Shown here: positions 24,370-35,387 of the stretch, in pieces
Numbering within the stretch: the first letter of the stretch is position 1
Layout: each line of letters starts with the position of its first letter
NCBI GenBank assembly: GCA_022592435.1
Contig: JABYQS010000048.1
Span: 124,001-188,000 of the forward strand
Length of the DNA: 64,000 nt
From: Cerioporus squamosus
Lineage: Eukaryota > Basidiomycota > Agaricomycetes > Polyporales > Polyporaceae
Direction: 5' to 3'
The notes under the pieces: model-generated
Databases searched by the model: none
What the model was told of the DNA's origin: nothing
What the model saw: only the letters and a program-made list of their open reading frames with translations
Made by a program: the position numbers and the translations under genes

Positions 24370-25887
24370 TCAGGAGGGCTCGTCCAACTTCGCCTTCTTT
24401 TCGGACTGTGCGTCTTCACATTCGTCCTCAGCCTTCCGCTTGGCTGTGACGCTCGACGCGGCCCCGTTGGCGTCTGTGTCTGCGTTCTTCTTTTTCTTCT
24501 TCACAAGGCCGGTGAGATCGTTCACTCCCTGCGCAGCCGGAGCAGATGAAGCGTTCAGTTCCTGGTCCAGTTCCTTGGCCACCAATGCCGGTGCAGACTC
24601 GGCCGGCTCGTTCGGCGACGTCTTCAGCTCCTCAACCTGGACGTATATATCACACGGCGATGAGTGGATGCAATACCGCAAGAAGCAACCTGCGCACCTT
24701 CAATGCGAGATCTTCCCGGAGACCCTGGAGCTCCTTCTCCTCCGCCTCCATCTGACTCTTGGTCATATGGACGATAGCGTCGTCCCCCAGCAGTGTGGGA
24801 CCAATAGCCTTGCCCTTGCCTTTTGCATCTGCCTTGGACGATTCGGGTTTAACGAGCCCTTGTCCACTGAGCGCAGCGCGCAGCTCGGCCAGACGCGCCT
24901 CAACACTGTCGAGTGCTCGCTCCGCGTGTGTAATAGAGTCACCCAGACGCCCAGAGGTGAGGTCGAGCACGATGCTCAGCTTGTAGTGCGCCTCTGCGAT
25001 CTGGCGAGAGGAGAGAGGGAGGAGTTCGTTCTTCAAGGCGAGACCAGCAGTATAATCCGTGATGGCTTGGTCGAATTTCTCTGCGGAACGCGTTCAGCAT
25101 GCGGTCACACGCGCATACAGGAAGCTCGATCGTACCTGTCTCCAACGACACATCTCCGAGAGCAATGAACACGTCCGCGAGCTTGAGCTTGACCTCATTT
25201 GACTCGTCTTGCTGCTTCTCGTAGATGGCACGCGCGAGATCGAGCACCTCCCACGCAGCGTTGAAGTCGTCCTCCGGCTCTGCCTCATCGTCTTCCTCTT
25301 CCTCCTCTTCGGCCTGGGCAGCATTTGCCTCGTCGATCGCCTTCTGTGCTTCCGCGAACAGGTCCACAGGTTCGTCATCCCCATCTCCGGAGAACGACAG
25401 GAACGCGCCACTGGCGTTCGCGTCTTCCAAACCACCGCGCGTCAAACATGAGGGTGGGTACCGTGTGCAGTACAAACGCAACATACCTTATCGTCCTCGA
25501 AAGAATCGTCCGCATCCTGCTTCCCCAGCACGCCGCTCTGCGCAATCGCGTTCTCCAAGAGTGCCTTGCCATATGCGAAGTACAAGTCCGCCGTCTCGGG
25601 GGCCTTCTCCCCGTGCTTCTGTGTGCTGTCGCGCAGTAGGGTCAGAACGCGCGGCGGACGCGCCGCAACCGTGTCACTCACACTAGTTCGAGTGCAGAAG
25701 CATAGTGTTCCACAGCCTGCTCGTATTTTCGGAGCGCGAAGGCGCGTTTCGCGTGTTCGATCGTGTCCTCGAGTGACATTGCACCCTCAGTCTGCTCGTG
25801 CGTGGCTGCGGGCTTCGTCTCCGTTTCTCTGGGGGCACTGTCAGCGTCGAAAACGCGGCACCGCAAAAGCTGTCCGACGTACGACAT
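24370..25887 (-). CDS. NASP / Sim3 / Hif1-type histone chaperone with TPR repeats
   Basis: The family carries H3-H4 to chromatin and, in fission yeast (Sim3), the centromeric H3. The start is MSAPRETETKPAATHEQTEG if a 5-nt first exon (ATGTC, complement 25883..25887) is spliced by a 45-nt intron (GTACGT...GACAG) to the next exon at 25837. Then come TPR helices (LEDTIEHAKRAFALRKYEQA, ETADLYFAYGKALLENAIAQ), a long acidic insertion (EEEEEEDDEAEPEDD) inside the repeats as is typical of NASP proteins, more helices (AAWEVLDLARAIYEKQ, VKLKLADVFIALGDVSLE, IAEAHYKLSIVLDLTSGRL), a coiled coil (KSQMEAEEKELQGLREDLAL) and a C-terminal nuclear-localisation-like KKKKK and AKRKAEDE. It is transcribed head-to-head with the dynactin-like gene; start codons are about 225 bases apart. 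Confidence 0.88.
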
Positions 25888-26112
25888 GTCCGGATGGTGA
25901 GGTCGGAGATGGCGTGGTCGTGGTCGTGGTTGAGGTCAAAGGCGAGCGTGAGCGCGCAGTGGCGGGACGCGTTTGGGACCGAAGGCAACAGCGCGCAGGC
26001 GCCGTCCGCGCTTGTCCTCCACCGCCATTGTCCTCACCGCCATTGTGCCCGACGCCGCCTTCCCGTCGGTCGCTCACAGCTCCCGACCCTCGCGACGCCG
26101 ACAGCGTCGGAC
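25888..26112. promoter_or_regulatory. Probable bidirectional promoter of the NASP-like and dynactin-like genes
   Basis: The 225 bases between two diverging start codons must hold both 5' flanks. The sequence is GC-rich with CCGCCATTGTCC and ACCGCCATTGTGCC repeated near 26023-26052. No TATA element is evident. Confidence 0.45.
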
Positions 26113-27668
26113 ATGACAGCCATCGGGAGCGTGTTTCTGGGCGACGTCCAGCGGCATAGGGTCCTATCGACGTCTACCCCGCCCTCATCACCGCCCCCAC
26201 ATAATGGCAGCAACGCGCCGCATTCCTTCAGCGACCTGGACGACGCTGACGAGCAGAAGCAGGCCGAAGCGAGGCCTCCTTCAATATCTCCGATCTTGTC
26301 GCTGGAGCTGAGGCTGCGTTGGCTGGAGACGCTTCTTTTTGGCGCGAAGCACGATGAGCAAGCCGCCAAAGCCGGGACCAAGGTCGAAAAACTGAAGGAA
26401 GGGGACACCCTTGCGCGTCGCGCCGAAGATCTGCAGAGGCGACTGGATAATGTTGCGCAGAGCAACGACGCGTTGAAGCGATTCATGGATCGATGTGAGT
26501 ATCTCGCATAAACATCACTTCTTCCTTGGAACTTTGCCGCATACACCCACTGCTCTGCGGTGTGCGAACACGAGCTTTTATATGCGTTATACTGTTGCCA
26601 TCATGTAGCTGGAGGAGCGTAGGCTGGTCGCTCAGGTGCAGCGATGGTCCTGGCTGCTGCAGCTCGCTCTCCTCCTTCCCCCTAGTTCGGAAGGCAGGCA
26701 GAGAGCCAACTCTCGGCTAGAGACGGCCGAGTGCATATATGCGCTATTTGTGTCCGAGAACTAGCCTTCAGATTATCGAGCTGCTGGCTTTCGCATAAAG
26801 CAGCACTGAACCAACCAAGCGTGCCTCGAGCTGCATGCATATTGTCACTATCCCTACCGGTCTATACGACTACGAATTCATCAGACGGTCAGGAACTGGC
26901 CATTTGCACATCTGTGTCCATGCTCGTTGCCTTACGTGGCTCGCTCCTAACGTTTGAGCACGGATCGCCAGCATATGAATGAGTTGAGCCTGAGGTAACC
27001 CAGAATCGCTGCTCATTACCGAGTCTGAATGCCGGGTGCTCGGACTTATCTGTACGCTCGAGAACGGGCGGTTTGCGGACGGTTTGACGAAAAGGCCGAG
27101 GAGCAATTCCACATACGATCTGTTGCCTGGCGCGGTCCTGTGTAGCACTCTGGCTTACGTACCCCTCCCATAGATGAACAATATGCGCACATGCTCACGC
27201 CAGCCTTCGCGCTGTCCGGATCACTCCCCGTGAGCCCGCCCACGTATGAGAACATGTCTCCTAGTGAACTCGATGCGTTCCTCGCCGAAATGGAGCCGGA
27301 TATCCGCGCCGCTGAGCGCGACCTACGCGAGATTTGCGCGTTGGAAGACAAGGGGGTCACCGGCGCGGGCAAGCTTGGCGACTACGAGGCGCTGCAGCCA
27401 CGATTAGAGACGTTACTCAAAGCACACGATGAAGATTCGAAGATGGCCGCCGAGCTCGAGAAGCGCATCGCGCTACTAATGAATCGTTACGCGACCAACG
27501 TGAGTTCAGACGCTCCTAAGCGCACGGAGGCCGCTCACCCTCTTCTTGCAGGTTGACACACTGTCCGAGCTCTTCGTCTCGTGGGACGAGACAATCAAAG
27601 ACGCTGAAGAAGAGGTTGATAAATTGGAGAAGGACCGAGAAGAACGGCGCAGGTTAGGCTATGAGTAG
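26113..27668 (+). CDS. Dynactin p22/p24 subunit-like coiled-coil protein, 274 aa
   Basis: Exons 26113..26494, 27174..27499 and 27552..27668 give 274 residues with matching phases. The N-terminus MTAIGSVFLGDVQRHR leads into LELRLRWLETLLFGAK, a helix start typical of the dynactin small subunit p22/p24 (fungal RO-3 class). Coiled-coil segments follow (LARRAEDLQRRLDNVAQSND, FLAEMEPDIRAAERDLREI, MAAELEKRIALLMNRYA), and it ends TLSELFVSWDETIKDAEEEV, which matches the family's closing QFVQWDE-like motif. Dynactin activates cytoplasmic dynein; the subunit would sit in the shoulder complex. The first intron (26495..27173) is 679 nt, far longer than neighbours. Family assignment is by pattern and length, so moderate confidence. 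Confidence 0.72.
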
Positions 27669-29076
27669 CTTTCTGGTGATATGGCATGGCCAGTGTAAGT
27701 CCTTCGGTTTTCATTCTGATCCCCATGCGATGGAGTTCTCACGAAAGATTCATGTGAAGACCACAAACCGCGCTGATGCTGGCGTCGCTGATACTGCGAC
27801 CTCCGATCTTCACTGTCGGCGGCGAACTCCTCAACTGCAGCGGTGCACCGCAGGGGGCAATACTGCCAGGCATGCCGCCGGCACCGGACGACGGATCCGA
27901 CAGGCGACATCCGGTGGATGGACAGGGAATGGCAGCGAACATGTCTACGGCGTATAATCTGACGATCGCTGTGCGACCAGCTCCCAGGAAATGATCGTGG
28001 CACGCGCAGGACTCGCTTAGGCCTCCCTCGACGCTCGTAATTGTGCTGCAGCCCCGCGGCTTCACTTCCACTGGTTCGGGTGCTACCATGTCATCATCCA
28101 TCCCGCATATTGAGAACTTATCCATCTTCTCCGTCTAGACCCTCTACCCCTATTTTGCGCGTCAGAAGTACTGGTCGGCACTGACATGTACTGGCAAACC
28201 TTATCTGTGCAGCCTGACTTGACAATCATTCGAATTCTTTTGGTGATGCTGCACCGGCATTTGGCGTGCGTCCCCAGCTGTCCCCAGCCACCTGCCGCCA
28301 ATTTCGTATACAGGACATCGTGTGAGTGTCTTTCCTTTCATTCCTCGCCGTCGTCGGTGGCTGCCGTAATACCGTTCGACGAGGTTCCTTACAACGTTTC
28401 ATCTGGCCTTCCAAGCACCCATTACGGCTAAAGTGAGGAGGCTGTGCCACCTCTGTGCCCCATGCCTCCAGGGGGATGTATGAAGGAGAAAGTTGCTGTT
28501 GTTGCTCTGCCAGAGCCCTGAATGCTACTGTGTAATGGGAGGGTGTCCCCCTCGATGGCCAGCTCGAGAGATATCTCTGTCCACGCCGAGACGTTCTCGT
28601 TCGAATACTAGGGCGGCACCTATCACATGTCGGGGCGGTGCATACGCGACAGGCGTCGGCGCGCCCTGCTGCCATACTCAGCCATGTGTTCGGCCAAGCG
28701 AGCTCATCGCCGACGTGCTCCGGTTGTCCGGCGACGCTGTGCAGAATGCGCACGGTCAGTTCCCGTTCCCGTCCCGCCCCTCGCTGGAGGACGGTCCATC
28801 AAGTGGTTCCGGGAGCCATTACTGTGCACTGGTACAGGGCGGTAATCTGCGATGAGGGATCTTCCCGCCACCTGCTCGGACTGCTTCAGGATGTATGTGG
28901 GGAAGAAGCCGTGGAAGGGGACTGGACAGCCTGCCCTTCGTCATATGCGGAGGGGGCGGTTGTCCAAGGCAATAAAAGCATCGGCGGTCTATTCTTCTGC
29001 CCCCCAACACTACCCCGACTCCCGACCCCCGCCCCCTGCTGTAGTCTCCTGCGCAACCGGAGGACGGCCAGCAGCA
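27669..29076. other. Intergenic, no supported gene
   Basis: Both strands are open over 27740-28125, but neither reading resembles a known protein nor has paired splice sites. From about 28430 to 29076 several plus-strand frames overlap upstream of the next gene; these may be its 5' untranslated region. Confidence 0.35.
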
Positions 29077-30611
29077 ATGGCCAAGAAGAAGCCGGTACGT
29101 GATTTGTGGGTATTAACGGGGTGCCATGGGATACTGACGCGATTGCCATCATGTCTAGTCGCGTCGCCCGTTTGGCAGGCCGAAAGATGGCCCGGGCCCA
29201 CAAGAGACATTTGTTGGCGAGTTTCAAGTTGAACAAGCGCAGACACCACCACCCGTTGGCGGATCGCAGCACACGATCAGGCTCTCTCCTCCCGCTCAGG
29301 CTCAGGCTCAGGCTCAGTATGAGGTTGGGCTTGTCCCCTCGTCCTCCGTTCATCGATCCAATTCCGCGCCGGAGCGTGGGAGGGGGAGGAGAGACGTCGC
29401 GAGGCACGGTGAGTGCCGCCCAAGTATCGGTGCACACAGCGTAGCCTCATCCTCCGCGGCGCGACTAGGACGCCGCGAAGCAGCCGAAGACGCTCCCCAG
29501 GCTGGTCCGTCTGGGCGGCGCCGTCCTTCACTGGCTGGACACCGTTCGACACAAAGCCATCCAACTGTGCTTGCCGCCGGGGGACATTTCCCTCGCAGCC
29601 ACTCGACCACCATGCTGGCAGGCGAGATGTCTCCCGACGGTAACATGTCCGCTGCTGGTCCTAGCTCTTGGCCGAGAGTCATACACCCGCCTGTGTATCC
29701 GCATGCCCGCCCGGACCCTCTCTTGCAGCCCATGTCGCCCATTGCCTATCGTGGCTCCGATCGGCAGCCGCCCATTACACCTGGCTACGGGCGCGGGCAG
29801 TACCCTACTCCAGGTCTAACACCGTCCACGCTACATGATACCCCGTCAACGAGTTCCCTTCCTCAGCTGTCACCGTCCCCGTTCTCCCATAGACCTAGGA
29901 CCCACGAAGTTCATGAACTGTCCCCCACCGACTCTTTCTACCATTGGCGCCATTACTCTTCATCCTCTGTTCCGCATACCCCGTTGTCTATGCGCGGAGG
30001 GAGCATTCCTCCTAGCAGTGTGCAATCGGAGTCGCCGTACCTACTGGATACGCTCTTTGACTTCTCTCCTGCAGTTGGACCCATAGGCGGACCATTGGGT
30101 GAGTACCATCACTGAATGTGGGATTGTCCTCCTTCATGAATGTCAACAGACGTCCCGGAGCTGCCTCCACTGTCGCCAGACCCTGTGCCAGAGGGTGGAG
30201 ATCTGTTCTGGGGACAAGAAAGCGGTATCCACCCGCCAAGCGCTGAAACAGCTCACGCAAACTATGACCCGACGCTACTCGGACCCGCGCAGTACCCGCC
30301 ATCGCGCGTCGCGGGTGCGTTCATGACGTCGCACATCTCTGTTTGATTGAAGTGTGGCTGACTGCTCCCGGGATCGTACAGTGCCTGGGCAGTCGCAGCA
30401 GCCATACCCAGAGCTCGAGGACTTCACGTGGACGCAAGAGCTCATCGACTCTGCCGGACCGGCGCTCTGCTATCCCCAGCTCGACTTCAGCAACCTGCAG
30501 GACATGACGCAAAGCTTCACTGAGCCCTACTTCGGACCCTCTGGCCCTAGCTACAGTCACTCGGCTCCCCCTGATGGCGCTCCCGGTCACGGACATGGTC
30601 CTTCTTGCTGA
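29077..30611 (+). CDS. Unrecognised Pro/Ser-rich protein, basic N-terminus
   Basis: Four exons: 29077..29094 (18 nt, MAKKKP), 29159..30098, 30150 to about 30320, and about 30380..30611. Donors GTACGT, GTGAGT and GTGCGT and acceptors TCTAG, CAACAG and TACAG keep one frame. The second exon starts SRRPFGRPKDGPGPQETF, has an AQAQAQAQ run, Arg-rich ERGRGRRDVARHG, then long Pro/Ser/His/Tyr-rich sequence (YPHARPDPLLQPMSPIAYRG). The C-terminal third is acidic and aromatic (DVPELPPLSPDPVPEGGDLF, LEDFTWTQELIDSAG, YPQLDFSNLQDMTQSF), a composition like transcription activation regions. There is no recognisable DNA-binding domain, signal peptide or membrane helix. The very short first exon is supported mainly by the perfect donor and the good ATG. 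Confidence 0.65.
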
Positions 30612-31833
30612 CGTTCCCGACATGGACCGTTCACCCGTTTCGTTTGATACCCCTTGCGCTCCGGCTTGCTAAAAGGACAGTTGCTCTTTACGCTAGTGTC
30701 TATACTTCTCGAGTGCGCTCGTCTGCTCTTCGTGGCTGGCTGCGTTGCTCTTCGCCCTTGTTCTTCCACATTGCGATGCTAAACGTCGTCAGGCGTTCTG
30801 ATCGGCTTTCTTTCCTCTTTGTCTCTTCTTCCTGGCGGAGTTATGTGTACATAGCTAACCTTATCCCCTGCCTTCTGCACTTTGTTCTCGTATCGGTATA
30901 GCTGTTTATTCGTGCTGGCTATCTGTCTGGATACGACGCCTTACGCCGCTGTCATGACTTAGATCACGAACTCTGTATTACCCGCATCTGCACCCACTGT
31001 AGCGCTGCACCTTGTTTCAATGAGTATCATGTTGATACCATCATCATCCCCCCGAAACGACGATCGACTTCAGCTGTTCACGCAAGCAGTTCCATAACTC
31101 GCATACTGGGAGCAAAGAGGACAAGGCATAGCAGATACTGTAGGTAACCTCGGTATAAACGCGAACTCCTCCTGCATCTCTTCTGGGTCGTTTGCCATGA
31201 GCGGAGCTGTACATGATACGGTATTTCAGTGAGTTCGACTGGCCCAATGTACCATAGCATAGCCGCGTGACACGCTTTGTGGACAAGTGGGGATTGTACG
31301 GCCGCGGTGCCAGTGTCGGATGGTTGATGCAACAGGCGAAGTCGGAATGGACACCGGCTGCTGCACCGGGCACCGCTCCCTTGTATTGGGAATTCAGGTA
31401 GCGATAGCGGGAGAAAGATCATCTTCACGTTCCTCTACCAGCCGAGTCGATGCGTCGACCACATTGAACTCGACACGCTTGATTCTCGAGAGACCTGTTC
31501 GAGGAACAATGCCGGATGCGCGGCGGTACTCTCTCAAGTCGATGAAGGGAACTGCATCTTGATCACCTGCTTTAGCAGGTTTCGTACGTCTGCCTCCACA
31601 CTACTGTGTGCGGCCTTCTCATAACCATGCAGAACATGATCCGACTCCAGGTCACCCGGAGCGTTGCGATGATGTAGCCCACATCTTCGCCGCCGCATTC
31701 CTCATCGGGCTCCGGCCTCAGTGACCAACGAGCGGTGGAAGTGTGATATGTCGCAATGTAATCTGGTGACGGAGGGCGAGAGCCATCCCAGCGACAGGAA
31801 ACAAGCACGGGGGAGCGGCTGCGCGCAGGAAGG
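30612..31833. other. Intergenic, T-rich 3' flank followed by unassigned sequence
   Basis: The first 450 bases are T-rich on the plus strand and look like the 3' untranslated region of the preceding gene. The remainder holds only short frames. Confidence 0.4.
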
Positions 31834-32153
31834 CTATCGTCGCGCGCCGCGGACAGCAGCAGGGCCAGACCCGAGCGCGTTAGAAGGATCGGTCACTTCA
31901 CGGACGGTCACGGTACTGGCCGTAGTCGTTCCGGCGACGATGCCTCTGTCAGCTGCACTCGTGGGGCACCACGAGAACGGTCCTATCAGGGCGGAACCCG
32001 GACCAAGATTTGCTGCGACAATGTCGGGTCCCGCGACAGCATCATGATATGTGGTTATGATCTTGATCCCTGACTCGCCTGACTCGGAGAAAGGCTCGAG
32101 TGTGGGGGTACTGCGAGGACAAGTCGCTGCTTCATGATCTGCATGCTCTCCGG
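31834..32153 (-). other. Open frame that may be a last exon of the next gene upstream
   Basis: A minus-strand frame runs from about 32130 to the TAG at 31834 (TPTLEPFSESGESGIKIITT, then a Ser/Thr/Gly/Ala-rich end). Its frame differs from that of the basic protein ending at 32154. Only weak donor candidates near 32180-32195 could connect the two, so I leave it unassigned. Confidence 0.3.
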
Positions 32154-32657
32154 TCAGCGATGGAGGCGCAACATCACGGAACAACGAGGACTGCGTACAG
32201 ATGTGGAGTCCAACGTCGCAGCTTCATCAGTGTCCGGTGCGACCAGCCTTGACGGACGTTCAGTCAGCACGAAGGTCCCTCTGCTACTGTCCGGGTTAGG
32301 CGGGGATGCTCCAAGGTTCAAGGTGAGCTGCAAGGGTCCTGAGGACGTTGCGGCTCCCGTACGTGAGGGTGGCCCGGTCTTCGGCAGCCGTCGTCCCCAC
32401 GTTTCGCCCCAATTCAACACCCGGGGATGATCTTCCAGTCGCCGCTGTCAGTATCCCGTATCTGTGGGGCAGAAGTGGGGACTTACCTCGTTGGTTTGTC
32501 CTATCATCAGCTTCTTGGAGACCGGGCGGGCAACGCCAACATGACGAGTCCTTTGCTTGGACCCAGAGCCGTCTTTAATACGGAACCGCGCCGGCATCGA
32601 ACACGACATGATGCGGCCGACATTGTCGTTCGAAGATATCTTCCTCTTGCGCGTCAT
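32154..32657 (-). CDS. Unrecognised small basic protein, 153 aa
   Basis: Two exons, complement(32487..32657) and complement(32154..32444), with a 42-nt intron (GTAAGT...CTGACAG) in phase 0. It begins MTRKRKISSNDNVGRIMS and is strongly basic to about residue 75 (KDGSGSKQRTRHVGVARPVS, RRLEDHPRVLNWGETWGRR), then Pro/Ser/Thr-rich (LPKTGPPSRTGAATSSGPLQ). It ends LRLHR unless a further intron leads to the open frame down to 31834. No known domain. It shares with neighbours the short basic first exon and the Pro/Ser-rich remainder. The gene is plausible but not proved. Confidence 0.5.
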
Positions 32658-33460
32658 GGTGGAGGACTTGAATGCGAGTTGACGAGAGAATGGAGGCGAA
32701 GGGAAGGGAAGGAGACGAATGTGTTATCGTCGACCTGCGCTCTTATAGTGAACGGACTCATTCAGTCGAATGGTGGGAAGCACATCCGCAGCGGGTACGT
32801 TGGCTTGCCACGATGAGGAAACTTGGCTCGAGAAGGGTACCACATACGGGGCTCGGAAAGGTTAGCAGGACATCTTCCCGAGTGCAAGCGGACGAGCTCC
32901 CAGAGCTTCAAAGCGAAAAGGAAACTTGAAGAGCATCTGAGCACTCACCAACATACTAGGCAGGTGCACGGACTCAACCTTGGCAGATGAATGATACTTG
33001 GCCTCCTTCCCTCCCAGTTGTCCCCTTGGTATCGTATCGAAACATCTCCCATTTGGTAAGGTGGGATCTGCGAACTGGATCTGTGGGCCGTTAGACAGCA
33101 ACGTCTTCTAGTGCACACGTGTAATGCACCCCTACGTGGATCCGAGTCGGAGCAGGGACAGAAGACTGCGGCAACCGTCATGCGGCGACCGCGAGGCGTT
33201 GTGGCGATGCAAGTCTTCAGAAGGTTCGCAAGGGCCGAGCCAACACTAACCTCATAGTCACTGCCCCGGGCATGTAACTGCTTGTCTTCGCCCAGTTGAT
33301 GATCGAAGGGCAGGACTCGACGCGCGTACACCACGAGGGTGTAGCAAACCCAGGCATGAGATTCATAGCGCATATGTTCTGGGCATAGCATAGCTAGCGA
33401 GTTCGGAACGAGCGGTGTAAGTATCGAGGCCTGAGGCTTTCCGCGTGACATCCGTATACT
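32658..33460. other. Intergenic, no supported gene
   Basis: Upstream of the small basic protein and downstream of the next minus-strand gene. Short frames only. Confidence 0.35.
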
Positions 33461-34566
33461 TCACCACTGCTCCACCACCACGGCTTGCGAGGCTTCTTGG
33501 GGAGCCTCTCCGTCCGTACCCAACTCGGCAGCGTCACTAACTCCGACAGGGAGCAGAAGAGGACGGCCGACTTCAGGAACCTCCATCTCGTAGTGTTCCC
33601 GACGCGCAGACGTAGACCTTTGAAGGCCCAGCATGTTATCGTCGGCGTATGGCGGGACTGCATAGGCCACGTCTGGCTGACTGGAGTATGCCGCGGCGTG
33701 GGGAAGCGATGTGGCGTCTCCATGCTGGCTGAAGACGCAGGAGACGGCATGAGATGGAAAGTCCGGTTGTAGAACCATGTCAAACGGATCTAGCACGGGC
33801 CGAAGGCGTGTACATAAACAGGAGTTGGCATAGGGACGGGCCAGCAGAGCCGGGAAAGGACCGTGATACTGTGGTGCTTCTTGTGTTGGAGTGAGTGGCG
33901 CGGGATGGAACGGCTCGACCACAGCCCTATAGCCCGATGCGAATGGTGGCAGAGGATTTTGCTGAGGAGTAGGAGGCAATCCGGGTGTCTCTGTGGACTC
34001 CCTAGTAGGAGCTCCCGGTGGCTTGCCGGCCTGCGCCACTCGGTGCGAGGCGTCGGTCATCTCACCCTCGTCATAGCCAACGCTTGCTTCGTCCCCCAGT
34101 TCATGTTGACCGGAATGAATGTCCGTGTCCAGCAGCAGTGGAGGGTGCTCGGTGCTCGCATTCGGGAGAGACTGGATCCAGGATTTGACCCTCTGCGCGC
34201 TCGCAGCCGCCTGTCAGTGGTGTGAGATAACATCAGCGCCGTGTAGTCAAGATATGCATACATGGAGTACGTACCTTGGACGGAAGCTCCGACCGTTGGG
34301 TGCGAGCATCTGGGAGAGTCTGAATCCAGGATTTCACCCTCTCCGCGCGAGCAGCGGCCTGTCGGTGGTATGAGATAATATCAGCGCCGTGTAATCAAGA
34401 CATATATACATTGAGTGCATACCTCGACCAGGAGCTGCGATCGTTGTCTACCCTGCACACTCGCCGTCGCGTGGTGGCGCAACACAGTTGCGCGGCACCG
34501 AACGGTTCCGAGTCTGGTCAGCGCCTTCTCAGGTTGATGACGGTTGTCTTTCATGAAGGGTGCCAT
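33461..34566 (-). CDS. Unrecognised protein with tandemly duplicated exon, 325 aa
   Basis: Three exons, complement(34423..34566, 34275..34358, 33461..34210), all phase 0. Exon 1 is basic (MAPFMKDNRHQPEKALTRLG). Exon 2 encodes AAARAERVKSWIQTLPDART and the start of exon 3 encodes AAASAQRVKSWIQSLPNAST: a clear duplication that includes the 64-nt introns in front of both. The remainder is Pro/Ala/Ser/Tyr-rich (PPTPQQNPLPPFASGYRAVV, FHPAPLTPTQEAPQYHGPF, VLDPFDMVLQPDF) and acidic near the end (DAAELGTDGEAPQEASQAVV). No known domain, no signal peptide. The repeated RVKSWIQxLP could be a short helical interaction motif. Start ATG 34564-34566 is the first in frame. Confidence 0.68.
34063..34358 (-). 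repeat. Tandem duplication of a 148-bp exon + intron unit
   Basis: Copy 1 covers 34211-34358 (exon 2 plus intron) and copy 2 starts at 34210 with the first 60 bases of exon 3; the preceding introns at 34359-34422 and 34211-34274 are both exactly 64 nt and near-identical. The period is 148 bp, and both exon copies keep frame. Confidence 0.85.
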
Positions 34567-35291
34567 CCTCGAGAGTGAGCTCTGGATTGCGAACTGTTAC
34601 AATTGCAGAGGCGTGTGTGATAGAGAGATTGGTTGGGGGATGTGGACTTGGGAAAGGGCGGGCCAACCTACCAAGTACTGGTACTTGTACTCCCCTGCGA
34701 TCTGGCCGCACGTCGAGGCACTGCAACACGAGGAAGGGATGTGCTGCAGTGAGGCACACATAAGCCTCCCCAAGTAAGGTAAGAGTGATGATCGGAGAGC
34801 GTAGCCATGCCTACTACGAAGTACAAGGGCTTCACAAGGGCAGCCATCCAGATCCTGCAGTTCTCGATGCATGAGCGATAAGCAAAGAATCCACAAAGGA
34901 CTTACCCAATGCGTCTATGTTCATGATGGCTACCAGCAGGTTGAACTTGCGGAACGGTGCACTAGTTTCACGGTGTGGACAAAATATGAGGAAATGTTGT
35001 CCATCACTGATCAGCGAGCCACAGCGCGACTGTGCAGTGTGTACCCACATGCAGAACCCATCACTTTGCCGTAGCGCTTGCGGTTTGGCAATTTCAAGAA
35101 GCCTTGTTTGCTGCTGCTCAAGACCTGGCACATGGTGCCAAGAAGGTATACAGGCTGATTCTATGCGGATGCATTTCTGGAACAAGGAGGAGGACTGCTC
35201 GTAAACGCCAACAGGCGCTCCAAGTGAGTTATGTAGGTGCTGACATAAGGTTTTAATAGTGTAGTACTGCAACTCACCCCCACATTGTAAC
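34567..35291. other. Intergenic upstream of tRNA-Val
   Basis: A minus-strand frame of about 160 codons (34832-35317) overlaps the tRNA gene and has no start context or family resemblance, so it is not called. Confidence 0.35.
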
Positions 35292-35387
35292 GGTTCGATG
35301 GTGTAGTTGGTTATCACGTCCGTCTCACAGGCTTGAATGGTTTCAACCGTACACGGGAGGTCTCCGGTTCGAACCCGGGTCGAACCA
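35292..35387 (+). tRNA. tRNA-Val (anticodon CAC) with 22-nt intron
   Basis: The acceptor stem GGTTCGA pairs perfectly with TCGAACC, with discriminator A (35387). The D-arm GTGTAGTTGGTTATCAC is normal. The anticodon stem TCCGT/ACGGG and loop CTCACAC carry CAC at 35326-35328. A 22-nt intron (35330-35351) lies after A37. The T-arm CCGGTTCGAACCCGG is perfect, and a T4 terminator follows at 35388. Confidence 0.95.

Noticed and set aside
28500..29076. Possible HMG-box or homeodomain gene upstream of the 29-kb gene (mating-type locus idea)
   Set aside because: I looked for HMG-box and WFxNRR/WFxNARR motifs in all frames here and in the other low-complexity genes and found none; there is no pheromone receptor either.
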